64,000 nucleotides of DNA from assembly GCF_019890725.1 (NCBI RefSeq), contig NZ_JAINZZ010000005.1, positions 186,001 to 250,000 on the forward strand. Reading direction: 5' to 3'. Source of the DNA: Actinacidiphila acidipaludis (GTDB taxonomy: Bacteria > Actinomycetota > Actinomycetes > Streptomycetales > Streptomycetaceae). Numbering within the stretch: the stretch's first letter is position 1; every line of letters starts with the position of its first letter. The notes under the pieces are model-generated. The model had not been told where the DNA came from. It was given only the letters and a program-made list of their open reading frames with translations, and did not search any database. Positions 33,931 through 41,827 of this stretch are shown here, piece by piece. The position numbers and the translations under genes were made by a program.

Positions 33931-34479
33931 GTGTCACGACTGAAAACTCCAGCCCTGGAGGATCTCCCCGACGGAGCGACCCAGGTCCTGGACAAGCTGG
34001 GCGCGCAGCTCGGGTTCGTCCCGAACATGTTCAAGACCATCGCGTCGAACCCGGCCGTTCTCGAGGCCGTCGTGAATCTGCAGGGCACCATGAGTCGCGT
34101 GCTGGACGCCAAGACGCGGCACACCATCGCGCTGGCAGTCTCGGAGGCCAACGGCTGCGCCTACTGCCTGGCGATTCACACGTACGTCTCGTCCGGACTC
34201 GGCGGGATGTCGAGCCGGGACATCGAGCTGGCCCGCGCCGGGAGTTCCGTCGACCGCAAGCGCGCCGCGGCGGCCCGTTTCGCGCAGCAGCTGGTCGTCA
34301 GCCGCGGGCGCGTCGGGGACGAGGACCTCTCGGCTGTCCGCGACGCCGGCTACACCGACCCGGAGATCCTGGCGATCGTCACGGTCGCGGTGCAGGCCCT
34401 GCTGACGAACTTCCTCAACAACGTCAATCAGACGGACCTCGACATCCCCGCCGTCGGTGCGGCCAGTGAGTCCGCTTGA
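33931..34479 (+). CDS. Carboxymuconolactone decarboxylase family protein (AhpD-like peroxidase fold)
   Basis: A 182-residue all-helical protein. The redox motif CxxC...H is present: Cys76 and Cys79 in EANGCAYCLAIH with His83, as in AhpD/CMD alkylhydroperoxidase-like proteins. FVPNMFKTIASNPAVLEA and QGTMSRVLDAKTRHTIALAV are the preceding conserved helices. Members reduce peroxides with a thiol partner or decarboxylate gamma-carboxymuconolactone; the CxxC motif favours the redox role. The GTG start at 33931 has GGAGG 11 bases upstream. It is the first of three co-directional genes (with 34562 and 35442) after a promoter covered by palindrome site 6. Confidence 0.85.
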   Translation: MSRLKTPALEDLPDGATQVLDKLGAQLGFVPNMFKTIASNPAVLEAVVNLQGTMSRVLDAKTRHTIALAVSEANGCAYCLAIHTYVSSGLGGMSSRDIELARAGSSVDRKRAAAARFAQQLVVSRGRVGDEDLSAVRDAGYTDPEILAIVTVAVQALLTNFLNNVNQTDLDIPAVGAASESA

Positions 34480-34561
34480 GCGCGGGAACCCCGTCGAGGG
34501 TACGGGCGTAGCCGGCCGGCTCCGCTGTTGCCGCACAACGATCACTCAGGAAAGGTGCGAC

Positions 34562-35386
34562 ATGCCAGGCTCAGAGATCTACGAGAAGTTCATGACGCTG
34601 CACACCCGCGCGGGTGGCGTAGTCATGCCGAACGCCTGGGACGGCCTGTCGGCGCTGGTCCTGGCCGACGCCGGCTTTGAGGCGATCGGAACGTCGTCTG
34701 CCGCACTGGCCGCCACGCTCGGCCGCTTCGACGGACGTCACCGCATCACCCGCGAGGAACATCTCGAACACGCGCGTCTGCTCGGCCGAGTCACCGGACT
34801 TCCCGTCAACGGGGACTTCGAGGACGGGTACGGCCTCACCTCCGAGGACGTCGCCACGACCGTGGAAGCCGCCGTAGCATCCGGCCTGGCCGGGATCGGC
34901 ATCGAAGACACCTCGGGCGATCCCGATCAGCCGATCCGTGACTTCGACGAAGCCGTCAGCCGCGTACGCAGTGCCGTCGACGCGGCCAAGGGTCGCATCG
35001 TCATCACCGGCCGCACCGACAACTTCCTCCAAGGCCGGCCCGACCTCGGGGACACCATCCGCCGCCTGTCGGCCTTCGCGGAGGCGGGCGCCGACGTGCT
35101 GTACGCGCCCCTCCTGCCGGACCTCGACGCACTCGTGGCGGTCGTCACCGCGGTCGCGCCGACACCGGTCAACGTCCTCATCTCACCGTCGGACAACGTC
35201 TTGACCGTCCCCGAGCTGCAGAAGGCCGGGGTCAAACGCATCAGTCTGGGGCCGGCGCTCTACACCCATGCCGCGGAAGCGCTCGAGACGGCCGCCCGGG
35301 CCCTCGTCGCGGGCGATCTCGCCTCCGCGACGACAGGTATGAGCTTCGGCCGCGTCAACGAACTGCTCAGCCGCACGGCGAACTAG
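34562..35386 (+). CDS. Isocitrate lyase / PEP mutase superfamily protein
   Basis: A 274-residue TIM-barrel enzyme. The metal-binding DFEDGY motif (Asp85, Glu87, Asp88) and IGIEDTSG (112-119) mark the PEP mutase/ICL superfamily; VMPNAWDGLSALVLADAGF is the typical N-terminal strand-helix. The KKCGH loop of true isocitrate lyase is absent, so it is not a glyoxylate-cycle enzyme; carboxy-PEP mutase, oxaloacetate hydrolase-like or 2-methylisocitrate lyase-like activities are possible. ATG 34562 has a GGAAAGG site. It is 82 bases after the CMD-like gene and 55 bases before the nitroreductase, probably one operon. Confidence 0.85.
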   Translation: MPGSEIYEKFMTLHTRAGGVVMPNAWDGLSALVLADAGFEAIGTSSAALAATLGRFDGRHRITREEHLEHARLLGRVTGLPVNGDFEDGYGLTSEDVATTVEAAVASGLAGIGIEDTSGDPDQPIRDFDEAVSRVRSAVDAAKGRIVITGRTDNFLQGRPDLGDTIRRLSAFAEAGADVLYAPLLPDLDALVAVVTAVAPTPVNVLISPSDNVLTVPELQKAGVKRISLGPALYTHAAEALETAARALVAGDLASATTGMSFGRVNELLSRTAN

Positions 35387-35441
35387 CCGGACCGGCGATT
35401 CACCACTCTCCCCACGGAATCAACGAACAGGACAGGTCGAC

Positions 35442-36089
35442 ATGGATCTCGACAAGCTCATGAGCAAGCACCTCTCCCGGTACTTCGACGGCGGAAGGAC
35501 CATCCCGGACGAGCAGCTCCAGCAGCTGCTGACGTTCCTCCGTTCGACGCCGTCGTCGACGAACATCCAGCCCAACCACTTCTACGTCCTCGCCACGCCC
35601 GAGGGTAAGGAGCGGCTGGCTGCCAACCTCGGCGAACGGTTCCAGGACAACAGCGAGAAGATCCTCAACGCCTCACACACCGTCATCCTCACCACGAGGG
35701 CGGACCTTCCCGACAGCCACCTCGACGCGGTGTTCGCCAAGGAACGAGCCGACGGCCGGTTCCCGGACCCGGCCAAGCACGAGCTGTGGGAATCGATGAC
35801 CCGCGACTTCCTCAACCTGCGCAACTACCAGTACAAGGACGTCCATCACTGGATGGAGAAGCAGACCTACCTGGCCCTGGGCCTGACCATGATGGCCGCC
35901 GCCGAGCTCGGCATCGAAGCCATGCCGCTCGAAGGGTTCGACCCGACCAGCGTCGACAAGGCCTTCAAGATCCGCGAGACCGGCCACACCACGACCGTGC
36001 TCCTTGCCCTCGGCTACCCCGACCCCGCGAAGGTGTACACCAGCCCGGTCTCACGGTTCGATTCCGACCAGCTCTTCACCTACATGTAG
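35442..36089 (+). CDS. Nitroreductase family protein (NfsB-like NAD(P)H nitroreductase)
   Basis: A 215-residue flavoprotein. LLTFLRSTPSSTNIQPNHFY carries the FMN-contacting Ser/Asn/Gln-containing helix start of the NfsB/dihydropteridine reductase group. KQTYLALGLTMMAAAELGIE and GIEAMPLEGFDP are the second FMN/dimer block, and ALGYPDPAKVYTSPVSRF ends the domain. The length and order match E. coli NfsB-type proteins. It likely reduces nitroaromatics or quinones with two-electron transfer, avoiding radicals, in keeping with the other redox genes. It is the last gene of the CMD-like/PEP mutase-like run. Confidence 0.9.
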   Translation: MDLDKLMSKHLSRYFDGGRTIPDEQLQQLLTFLRSTPSSTNIQPNHFYVLATPEGKERLAANLGERFQDNSEKILNASHTVILTTRADLPDSHLDAVFAKERADGRFPDPAKHELWESMTRDFLNLRNYQYKDVHHWMEKQTYLALGLTMMAAAELGIEAMPLEGFDPTSVDKAFKIRETGHTTTVLLALGYPDPAKVYTSPVSRFDSDQLFTYM

Positions 36090-36270
36090 GACAGGACCGA
36101 AGGTCAGCTGTCGGATCCGGCAGCCCCGCGGCCGGGTGTCCCGTCGAGCCTCGCGCCGAGGAAGCCCACGGGGCTGGCGCGTCCACGATGCCGACGAGGA
36201 TGGTGTCCTCACGACAGGGGGCGCGGTAACCCCTTCGCGTGACGTGCTCCGGCCGCGTACGTTCCCGCGT

Positions 36271-36627
36271 ATGACCAGGACGACGCCGGCCAGACCGGTT
36301 GCGGTGGAGGCCGTGTTCCCGGAGCTGGCGGCGTACCGGGGGCGAACGACCCGCCTGCATCCGCGGCCGGGGCGGCCGGGGCGATAACGACAGCCATGTC
36401 GGCGGGCCGTTCCTGTGGCCGGGCGACGAGCCGTGGCCTGCCTGCCGTGACCCGCACGAGGCCGAGACCGAGGGGTACGCACCAGAAAATGGGTGCTCTC
36501 CTGATGCGTCTCAGCGGCGACGGATTCGGGCGGCGCGGCGCCGCTGCGAGCCGACCTCGCCCGGCACGCCCACAACACTGTTCCTGCTTCTCGCCCACAT
36601 CTTCGGCAGCAAAGAGGCGCGGCCGTG
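36271..36627 (+). pseudogene. Frameshifted remnant of a DUF1963-like protein gene
   Basis: The ATG at 36271 opens MTRTTPARPVAVEAVFPELA and TTRLHPRPGRPG, then the frame stops at 36387. The sense continues one frame over as NDSHVGGPFLWPGDEPWPAC and RDPHEAE up to about 36500. Together these match my recollection of the N-terminus of streptomycete DUF1963/YwqG-like proteins (the SxVGGPxLWPxDEPWP block). After that, similarity is lost and the second frame ends at 36627, leaving well under half a normal protein. Both a frameshift and a truncation are therefore present. No function is expected. Confidence 0.6.
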
Positions 36628-36702
36628 AACAGGACGTCCGTATCGGTCAACACGGCCTTGTCCCCGTGCGGCCGCCGCTCCGGGAACGACGGCGTCGGTG
36701 CG

Positions 36703-38010
36703 CTACGAAGGCCGCGCCACCAGCGGGTGGTCGGCCTCGGCCCGGTCCGGTTCCAGCAGCCGCCGCCGGGCCAGCACCACGCATCCCCCGGCCAGGTAGC
36801 CGAGCGCCTGGAAGACCAGCATCGGGATGATGCCGACCACGGTGCCGAGGACACCCGCGGCGGTGATGCCGACGAGGACCGCGCCGCCCTCCACCGCGCC
36901 GAGCGCGCCCAGGACCCGCCCGCGCGAGCCGTCGCGCGTCAGGCGCTGCAGCACCGTCATGGAGCCGGCGACGGTGAACGCGCCGGGGACGCCCACGAGG
37001 ATCATGCACACGAAGGCCGGGACCAGACTGTCCGACGCCAGTGGCGAGCAGAACAGCGTCAGGTCGACCAGGCCGAACAGCACCGAGCCCACACCCCACA
37101 TGGTGGCCGCGGGCAGCCACGAGCCGGCCGCCGCAGCGACCAGGCCGCCCGCGACGCCGCCGACTGCCTGCGACGACACGATCAGCCCGTACGCCTGTGC
37201 GCTGCCGCCGAGTTCGGTCCTCACGAACGGGGCGAACAGCGTGCTCATCACGCCCTCACCGATCTGTGTCACCAGCCCGAAGACGAAGAGCACCCGCATC
37301 GCCCGGCCTGACGAGCACAGCCGCAGGCCGTCCTTCCACTCCGCCGCCAGCCGCCCGACGGCCCCCCTCAACCCGGCCGTTCGCGCGCCGGTTGCCGCCG
37401 CCGGTCCCCCAAGTGCCGCCGGATCAGGCCCCGCCCGGTGCCGAATGCACCAGATGAGGGCCAGCGCCGCCAGGAACGTCGCGGCGTCCGCCGTCGCGAG
37501 CAGCGGTATGCCGCCGGCAGCGGCGAGGACGCCGCCCAGGGCGGCCCCTAGCAGTCGTGCGACGTCCCGCGTCTGGCTGTTCAGGGCGTTCGCTGTCAGC
37601 AAGTGGCGCGGCTCGGTCAGCGCGGGAACCAGCGACTGCTCGGCCGGAACGAAGAACTGCTGCAGGCAGCTCTGCGCCAGCACCACCCCGTACACGATCC
37701 AGATCGTCTGCCGGTCGTGGACCACGAGCAGCGGAAGGAGAGCGACGACGTGCAGGAGGTTGAGGACGATCATGGCCCGCCGCCGGTCCCAGCGGTCGAC
37801 GAACACGCCTGCGAGTGAACCGAGGACGACCGACGGCACGAACGACGCCAGCAGCAGACTCCCCGACGTGAGTGTCGAACCGGTCACCTCGTACACGCGG
37901 AAGGCCAGACCGGTCCGGAGGATCCAGTCGCCGGTGAGCGATATCAGCCCCGCGCTGAGCAGCAACCGGTAGTCGCGCTGCCGCGTCAGCACCGCCCACA
38001 CTGCCTTCAT
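36703..38010 (-). CDS. Major facilitator superfamily transporter (multidrug efflux-like)
   Basis: A 435-residue, 12-helix transporter. Motif A is in the loop GVFVDRWDRRRAMIV between helices 2 and 3; a central hydrophilic loop (RHRAGPDPAALG... GRLAAEWKDGLR) separates two six-helix halves, as in the MFS_3/enterobactin exporter-like group. The ATG at 38010 overlaps the TGA of the ArsR gene (ATGA), so the two are translationally coupled. A repressor-transporter pair indicates induction by a transported compound, which is unknown. The gene ends facing the DUF1963-like remnant. Confidence 0.85.
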   Translation of the reverse strand: MKAVWAVLTRQRDYRLLLSAGLISLTGDWILRTGLAFRVYEVTGSTLTSGSLLLASFVPSVVLGSLAGVFVDRWDRRRAMIVLNLLHVVALLPLLVVHDRQTIWIVYGVVLAQSCLQQFFVPAEQSLVPALTEPRHLLTANALNSQTRDVARLLGAALGGVLAAAGGIPLLATADAATFLAALALIWCIRHRAGPDPAALGGPAAATGARTAGLRGAVGRLAAEWKDGLRLCSSGRAMRVLFVFGLVTQIGEGVMSTLFAPFVRTELGGSAQAYGLIVSSQAVGGVAGGLVAAAAGSWLPAATMWGVGSVLFGLVDLTLFCSPLASDSLVPAFVCMILVGVPGAFTVAGSMTVLQRLTRDGSRGRVLGALGAVEGGAVLVGITAAGVLGTVVGIIPMLVFQALGYLAGGCVVLARRRLLEPDRAEADHPLVARPS

Positions 38011-38612
38011 CCCTCCTCGCCGCCCTCGGGCGGGGAGACGGTGACGATCTGGGTGAACTGCACGTGCCTGCTGCCCGGCGGGCGGGCGGCCTTGTCGTCG
38101 ATCGGCCGCTCGTCGACGTACCGCTGCAGCAACTCCCGCATCTGTCCCACGACTTCGGCGAATTCCTCGGCGGTGAGATAGATGCCGGTGTTGTCGATCC
38201 CGGCGTTGTCCCGCCAGACCGCCTCCTCCCCCGGCCGCTGCCGCTGCCACCGGTCGAGCCTGTCCAGGGCACGCTCGGCCAGGAGTTGCTCCAGGACACC
38301 CACCGCGGCCTCGCCCTCCGGCGTCAGCTCCGTCCTCGGCCACGACTGCGACGTCGAGATCACCCGCCACGGGCGCTCGCGGTTGTCCTTGCCCGGCGCC
38401 GGCTCGACGAAGTCGTACTTCGCCAGTTGCCGCAGGTGATGCGAGGCCAGCGCCTGGCTGATCCCGAGCCGGCGTGCCGCTTCGGTCGCGGTCAGCGGCC
38501 CTTCCTGGCCGAGCAGCGCCTGCAGTTCCAGCCGGATCGGATGCGCCATCGCCCGGATCGCCAGCGGATCGTCGAGGAACCGGACGCGACGCCCGTCATT
38601 TTCCAAGGACAT
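38007..38612 (-). CDS. ArsR-family winged-helix regulator of the adjacent exporter
   Basis: A 201-residue regulator. The winged-helix domain is complete near the N-terminus: RAMAHPIRLELQALLGQEG, LTATEAARRLGISQALASHH, LRQLAKYDFVEPA, followed by a longer C-terminal region with RVISTSQSW typical of ArsR proteins linked to MFS genes. No metal-binding Cys pair (CxC) is visible, so it probably senses an organic ligand. Two starts are possible: ATG 38612, whose codon lies inside a perfect palindrome, or GTG 38639. The former would give a leaderless or very short-leader mRNA. The stop overlaps the transporter start. Confidence 0.85.
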   Translation of the reverse strand: MSLENDGRRVRFLDDPLAIRAMAHPIRLELQALLGQEGPLTATEAARRLGISQALASHHLRQLAKYDFVEPAPGKDNRERPWRVISTSQSWPRTELTPEGEAAVGVLEQLLAERALDRLDRWQRQRPGEEAVWRDNAGIDNTGIYLTAEEFAEVVGQMRELLQRYVDERPIDDKAARPPGSRHVQFTQIVTVSPPEGGEEG

Positions 38613-38620
38613 GCTTGGAA
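38601..38620. promoter_or_regulatory. Perfect palindrome over the ArsR gene start (TTCCAAG-N6-CTTGGAA)
   Basis: TTCCAAG at 38601-38607 pairs with CTTGGAA at 38614-38620 around a 6-base spacer. It contains the candidate start codon at 38610-38612. Its position at the beginning of the arsR-exporter operon makes it the likely autoregulatory operator. Confidence 0.65.
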
Positions 38621-38767
38621 TATGGAGCGACGCCGCCACGATGTCAAGCAGTTGCTTTGAATGTGGACGCTGCGGCGCCTCCAGATCCGCCGGACAGCCC
38701 CGAGACGCCTGGGATGAGGCGAGGGCCTCACGGCCGACGTTTTGAGCACGGTCGAATCGTTGTTCAG

Positions 38768-38802
38768 CCGGTCGGGCCGGCAGCTAGGTTCGGCCCGACC
38801 GG
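38768..38802. repeat. Inverted repeat upstream of a secreted-protein gene
   Basis: CCGGTCGGGCC (38768-38778) pairs perfectly with GGCCCGACCGG (38792-38802) around a 13-base loop, 58 bases before the start of the gene at 38861. It may form a 5'-leader hairpin or bind a regulator; no function can be assigned. Confidence 0.5.
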
Positions 38803-38860
38803 CAGGGCGTCGCGGGAAGCGCGTCCGTCGAACAGCAGCCTCGACCAAGGGGGATTCGTC

Positions 38861-39352
38861 ATGCTCGGTATCCGGACGCGGGCGGTTGTGGTGACCGCGG
38901 TTGCCGCCGTTGCGGTGGCAGGGGTCACCGTTCCCGTCTCCTCAGCCTCCGCCGCTACTCCTGACCCCTGCAAGCATGTGCTGGGGAACTCCGTGGAGGG
39001 TTACGTCCACGGCACGCACGTCGGCACGTTCTACGAGGCGTGGAACTCGTGCACCAGCCAGGTCTACGCCGAGTTCCACTTCGCGAGCACGACCCAGGCC
39101 AGGGCGTTCGACGGCAGCAGCGTCATCGGAATCATGCACTCGGGCCATGATTACCCGTGGGCGCTGAACAAGAACGGCGGGTCGGTGTGGTGGGAATCGC
39201 AGTTCCCGTCGATCTACAGCGACCCGCGGAGTGACAGGCGCTACGACGCGTACATCACCATCACGAACAACGGCATTACGGTCTGCACGGGCTGGGCCGG
39301 CTGGGACTTCTCCGGCCACCAGATCGCCCCCACCTGGATCTCCTGCGGCTAG
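38861..39352 (+). CDS. Small secreted protein of unknown function (163 residues)
   Basis: A Sec signal peptide is clear: MLGIRTRAVVVTAVAAVAVA, GVTVPVSSASA, with likely cleavage after ASAA. The mature part of about 130 residues has three Cys and many aromatics (YVHGTHVGTFYEAWNS, WALNKNGGSVWWESQF, TGWAGWDFSGHQIAPTW), suggesting a compact extracellular beta fold. The sequence loosely resembles DUF2690-type secreted proteins in length and Cys/Trp content, but I cannot confirm that. ATG 38861 follows AAGGGGG. It is divergent from the arsR operon with its own leader hairpin. Confidence 0.75.
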   Translation: MLGIRTRAVVVTAVAAVAVAGVTVPVSSASAATPDPCKHVLGNSVEGYVHGTHVGTFYEAWNSCTSQVYAEFHFASTTQARAFDGSSVIGIMHSGHDYPWALNKNGGSVWWESQFPSIYSDPRSDRRYDAYITITNNGITVCTGWAGWDFSGHQIAPTWISCG

Positions 39353-39744
39353 GGCCACCGCGCGTCCGAACGCGGCCTCTCTACCTGATGCGGTAGGGGG
39401 GCCGTTGCCGTGCGCCCCGGGGCGTGGTCACCTGCGGCGGTCTCCGCGGTTGGTGGCTGAGAGCTGAAACGGTCAGTTCCCGTCCCGGGCGGAGGCAGTC
39501 GCGCCGCTCGTGGACCAGCAGGTGAACCCCAGCGTGGCAGAAGGCCGGGGCCGGTCGTTGACGACGGTGGCACGCGAGCCGTGCTGCGGGCGGTTCTCGA
39601 ACACGGAGGCCGCGGGAACACGGCCATAGGGCTCCCAATGCCCCAATTGCCACTGCCTCTTGAGCCACTTCGGTCCCGTCGGCATGCTGGGGTGTCCATG
39701 ACATGGCCGCACCTTCGGCCCGAACGGTCACCGAAAGGACAACG
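39353..39744. other. Intergenic region, possible minor minus-strand ORF
   Basis: About 390 bases between two secreted-protein genes. A 79-codon minus-strand frame (39473-39712) contains readable peptide (KRQWQLGHWEPYGRVP; NDRPRPSATLGFTC) but has no good ribosome binding site, so I do not call it a gene. An AAAGGA site for the downstream peptidase lies at 39734-39739. Confidence 0.35.
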
Positions 39745-40494
39745 ATGGCTTCGTCCTCCTCTCCCCTGAACCGTCGCACCCTGCTGCGGGGCACCCTCGC
39801 CGCGGGCGTCGGCGTCGCGCTCGGGCCGGTCCTGCTGTCCGGCACGGCGTCCGCCTATTCCTGGTCGCGGACCCTCTCGCAGGGGATGACCGGCGCCGAC
39901 GTCACCGAGCTGCAGATCCGGGTGGCAGGCTGGGCCACGAGCAGCCCGGGACAGACGCGGGTGTCGATCGACGGGGACTTCGGCCCCGGCACGGCGACCG
40001 CGGTCCGGCTGTTCCAGTCCGCCTACGGCCTGTCCTCGGACGCCGTCGTCGGCCCGGCGACCCAGGCGCAGCTCAACGCCCTGCAGCAGTCGGACGGTTC
40101 GACCGTGCACTTCGACTTCAGCGAGTTCACCGACCGGGTGAGCGGGACGTTCGACGGCGGGAAGGTCAGCGCCGCCACCGCCAAGGAGAACGTCCGCCGG
40201 GCGATGTACAAGCTCGAAGCGCTGCGCAAGAAGCTCGGCAACGTGCCGATCACCGTCAACTCCGGGTTCCGCAGCATCTCGCACAACGCGGCGGTCGGCG
40301 GCGCCAGCGACAGCATGCACCTGTACGGCACCGCGGCCGACCTCGACGTCCCCGGCGTCTCCAACAAGACCGTCTACCAGAAGGCCGAGACCTGCGGTTT
40401 CTCCGGCCTGGAGACCTGGACCGAGGACCACCAGCACGTCGACAGCCGCGCCGATCTCGGCCGTGCGTGGTGGTGGCAGGACGGCACCATCTGA
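39745..40494 (+). CDS. Tat-exported zinc D-Ala-D-Ala carboxypeptidase (peptidase M15) with peptidoglycan-binding domain
   Basis: A 249-residue extracellular cell-wall peptidase. The Tat signal has twin Arg in SPLNRRTLLRG, a hydrophobic stretch and the AxA site SGTASA (32-37). Residues 45-113 form a PG_binding_1 domain (GADVTELQIRVAGW, IDGDFGPGTATAVRLFQ, VVGPATQAQL). Residues 125-249 are an M15 domain with zinc ligands His192 and Asp199 (SMHLYGTAADLDV) and His231 (EDHQHVDSR), like the classic Streptomyces albus G zinc carboxypeptidase. It should trim peptidoglycan stem peptides. ATG 39745 follows an AAAGGA site; a terminator hairpin lies just after the stop. Confidence 0.9.
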   Translation: MASSSSPLNRRTLLRGTLAAGVGVALGPVLLSGTASAYSWSRTLSQGMTGADVTELQIRVAGWATSSPGQTRVSIDGDFGPGTATAVRLFQSAYGLSSDAVVGPATQAQLNALQQSDGSTVHFDFSEFTDRVSGTFDGGKVSAATAKENVRRAMYKLEALRKKLGNVPITVNSGFRSISHNAAVGGASDSMHLYGTAADLDVPGVSNKTVYQKAETCGFSGLETWTEDHQHVDSRADLGRAWWWQDGTI

Positions 40495-40520
40495 GCATCG
40501 TCTGACGGCACGCTCACGTC

Positions 40521-40559
40521 CGTGGCCCGCGCCCACTGCCGCCGCGGGCGCGGGCCACG
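40521..40559 (+). terminator. Terminator of the M15 peptidase gene
   Basis: CGTGGCCCGCGCCC (40521-40534) pairs perfectly over 14 bases with GGGCGCGGGCCACG (40546-40559), 26 bases after the stop codon. Confidence 0.8.
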
Positions 40560-40945
40560 GGCGCGGGCTGTCACCCTCGACGGCCCGCGCCGCCCACGAG
40601 TGGGGGTCGCCGTCGCGCCGGCCCGCCACTCCAGCGCCTCGGGCTCCTCCTCGGCCTTGTAGGGGCTGTGATCGGCACTGCCTGCACCGCTTACGAGTTC
40701 CTGTCCGTAGGTCCGATGTGAACGACCGGACGGTGCTGCCCGGCTCAGCCAGTCCTGCGCCACCGCCTGGGGCACTCCGGCCTGCTCGGCGACGCGATGC
40801 GTCGTGGCTCGGTCCAGGCCTTCATCCTCGGTCTGTTCCTACGTGAGCATGGCGATCTCGACAGCGGGGAGCCCGATGTGTCGCCCGACCCGATCGGCAT
40901 GCACGCCGTCCACCGTGCCGACCAGCGGGGACGGCACGCGGTGGA
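40560..40945. other. Intergenic region between the M15 gene and the FRG gene, no gene seen
   Basis: About 385 bases between the terminator and the 3' end of the convergent FRG-domain gene. Open frames exist on both strands, but none has a start with a ribosome binding site or recognisable sequence. Confidence 0.35.
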
Positions 40946-41827
40946 TCACCCCACGTACCGGCGGAAGATCTCACGCGATATGCCCGAGAGTTCAGGGAAG
41001 ACCGTACTGTCGGTGATCCCGGCGAACCTGAGTTCGGTGAGGATTTCATGCCTGCTGTCAGCGGGGATGCGCAGCTTGGCCGCCTGCATGCCCTTGGTCG
41101 CGGTCCCGTGGAGCTCCTCCAGGATGACATCGAGCGGCCGTTGGTCGGCGCCGTGCACCGTGAAGGTGCCTCGCTGCGCGACGATCCGGGCGCTGGTCCG
41201 CACCGGGCGGAACGCCGCCGGCCGCGAGGCTCGGACCGTACGGATGCGCGTTTCCGGGTCGGGCAGGACATGGTCCCGCAACCGGGAGTCGCCCTCGGGC
41301 GGGATCGAGTGCTCCCCGAGCGTCTCGCGATTGAGGTAGGCCGGCCGCATCGCCCATAGGGCAGCGTCACCGCCGTGGCCGGGGCCCTCCACGGCGAACC
41401 ACAACGCCACCAGGTAGCTCTCCGTCCAGTCCAGCAGCCGCGTGGGCATCCCGTAGTGCTGCATGACGGCCAGCCGCCCCAGTCCGCTGGCCGGCGCGTG
41501 GTCGAGGAAGCGCGGGGAGTGGATGGCGAAGTCCCTGACCAACTCCCTCTCGTGATAGGCGCCTTTGGGCCAGCGATGGAGCCCTGGAGTCAGACCCCAG
41601 GTGAAGTCGCTGTGTCCCCGGAACCACAGGGACTTCTCCCCTGTGATGTTCCAAGCGTCGATGAGACCTCGCACCTGCTCGGCGCACTGCGTGAGGGACG
41701 TGACGACGCGGTCACCTGTGAAGTCGACGAACTGGCTGCTGGACGTGGTCCTGTCTCCTTTCTCTCCGAGCCCCGGAATGGCTTTGGAGTGGCCGGCGCG
41801 AACTCCTCCTTGACAAAGGGGTGTCAC
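40946..41827 (-). CDS. FRG-domain protein
   Basis: A 293-residue protein of the FRG family, named after its Phe-Arg-Gly motif, here WFRGH at 68-72. The remaining signature is complete: WGLTPGLHR, then QHYGMPTRLLDWTESYLVAL (123-142) and WFAVEG. Function is not established for the family; members turn up in mobile and possible defence or toxin contexts. There is no signal peptide. The GTG at 41827 overlaps the TGA of the upstream glycosyltransferase gene, so the two are co-translated. An AAGGAGG sequence lies inside the first codons, but no later in-frame start was found, so this start is kept. Confidence 0.85.
   Translation of the reverse strand: MTPLCQGGVRAGHSKAIPGLGEKGDRTTSSSQFVDFTGDRVVTSLTQCAEQVRGLIDAWNITGEKSLWFRGHSDFTWGLTPGLHRWPKGAYHERELVRDFAIHSPRFLDHAPASGLGRLAVMQHYGMPTRLLDWTESYLVALWFAVEGPGHGGDAALWAMRPAYLNRETLGEHSIPPEGDSRLRDHVLPDPETRIRTVRASRPAAFRPVRTSARIVAQRGTFTVHGADQRPLDVILEELHGTATKGMQAAKLRIPADSRHEILTELRFAGITDSTVFPELSGISREIFRRYVG

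Noticed and set aside
39473..39712. Small minus-strand gene between the two secreted-protein genes
   Set aside because: Peptide-like sequence is present but without a ribosome binding site, known motif or clear end; it overlaps the promoter region of the M15 gene.
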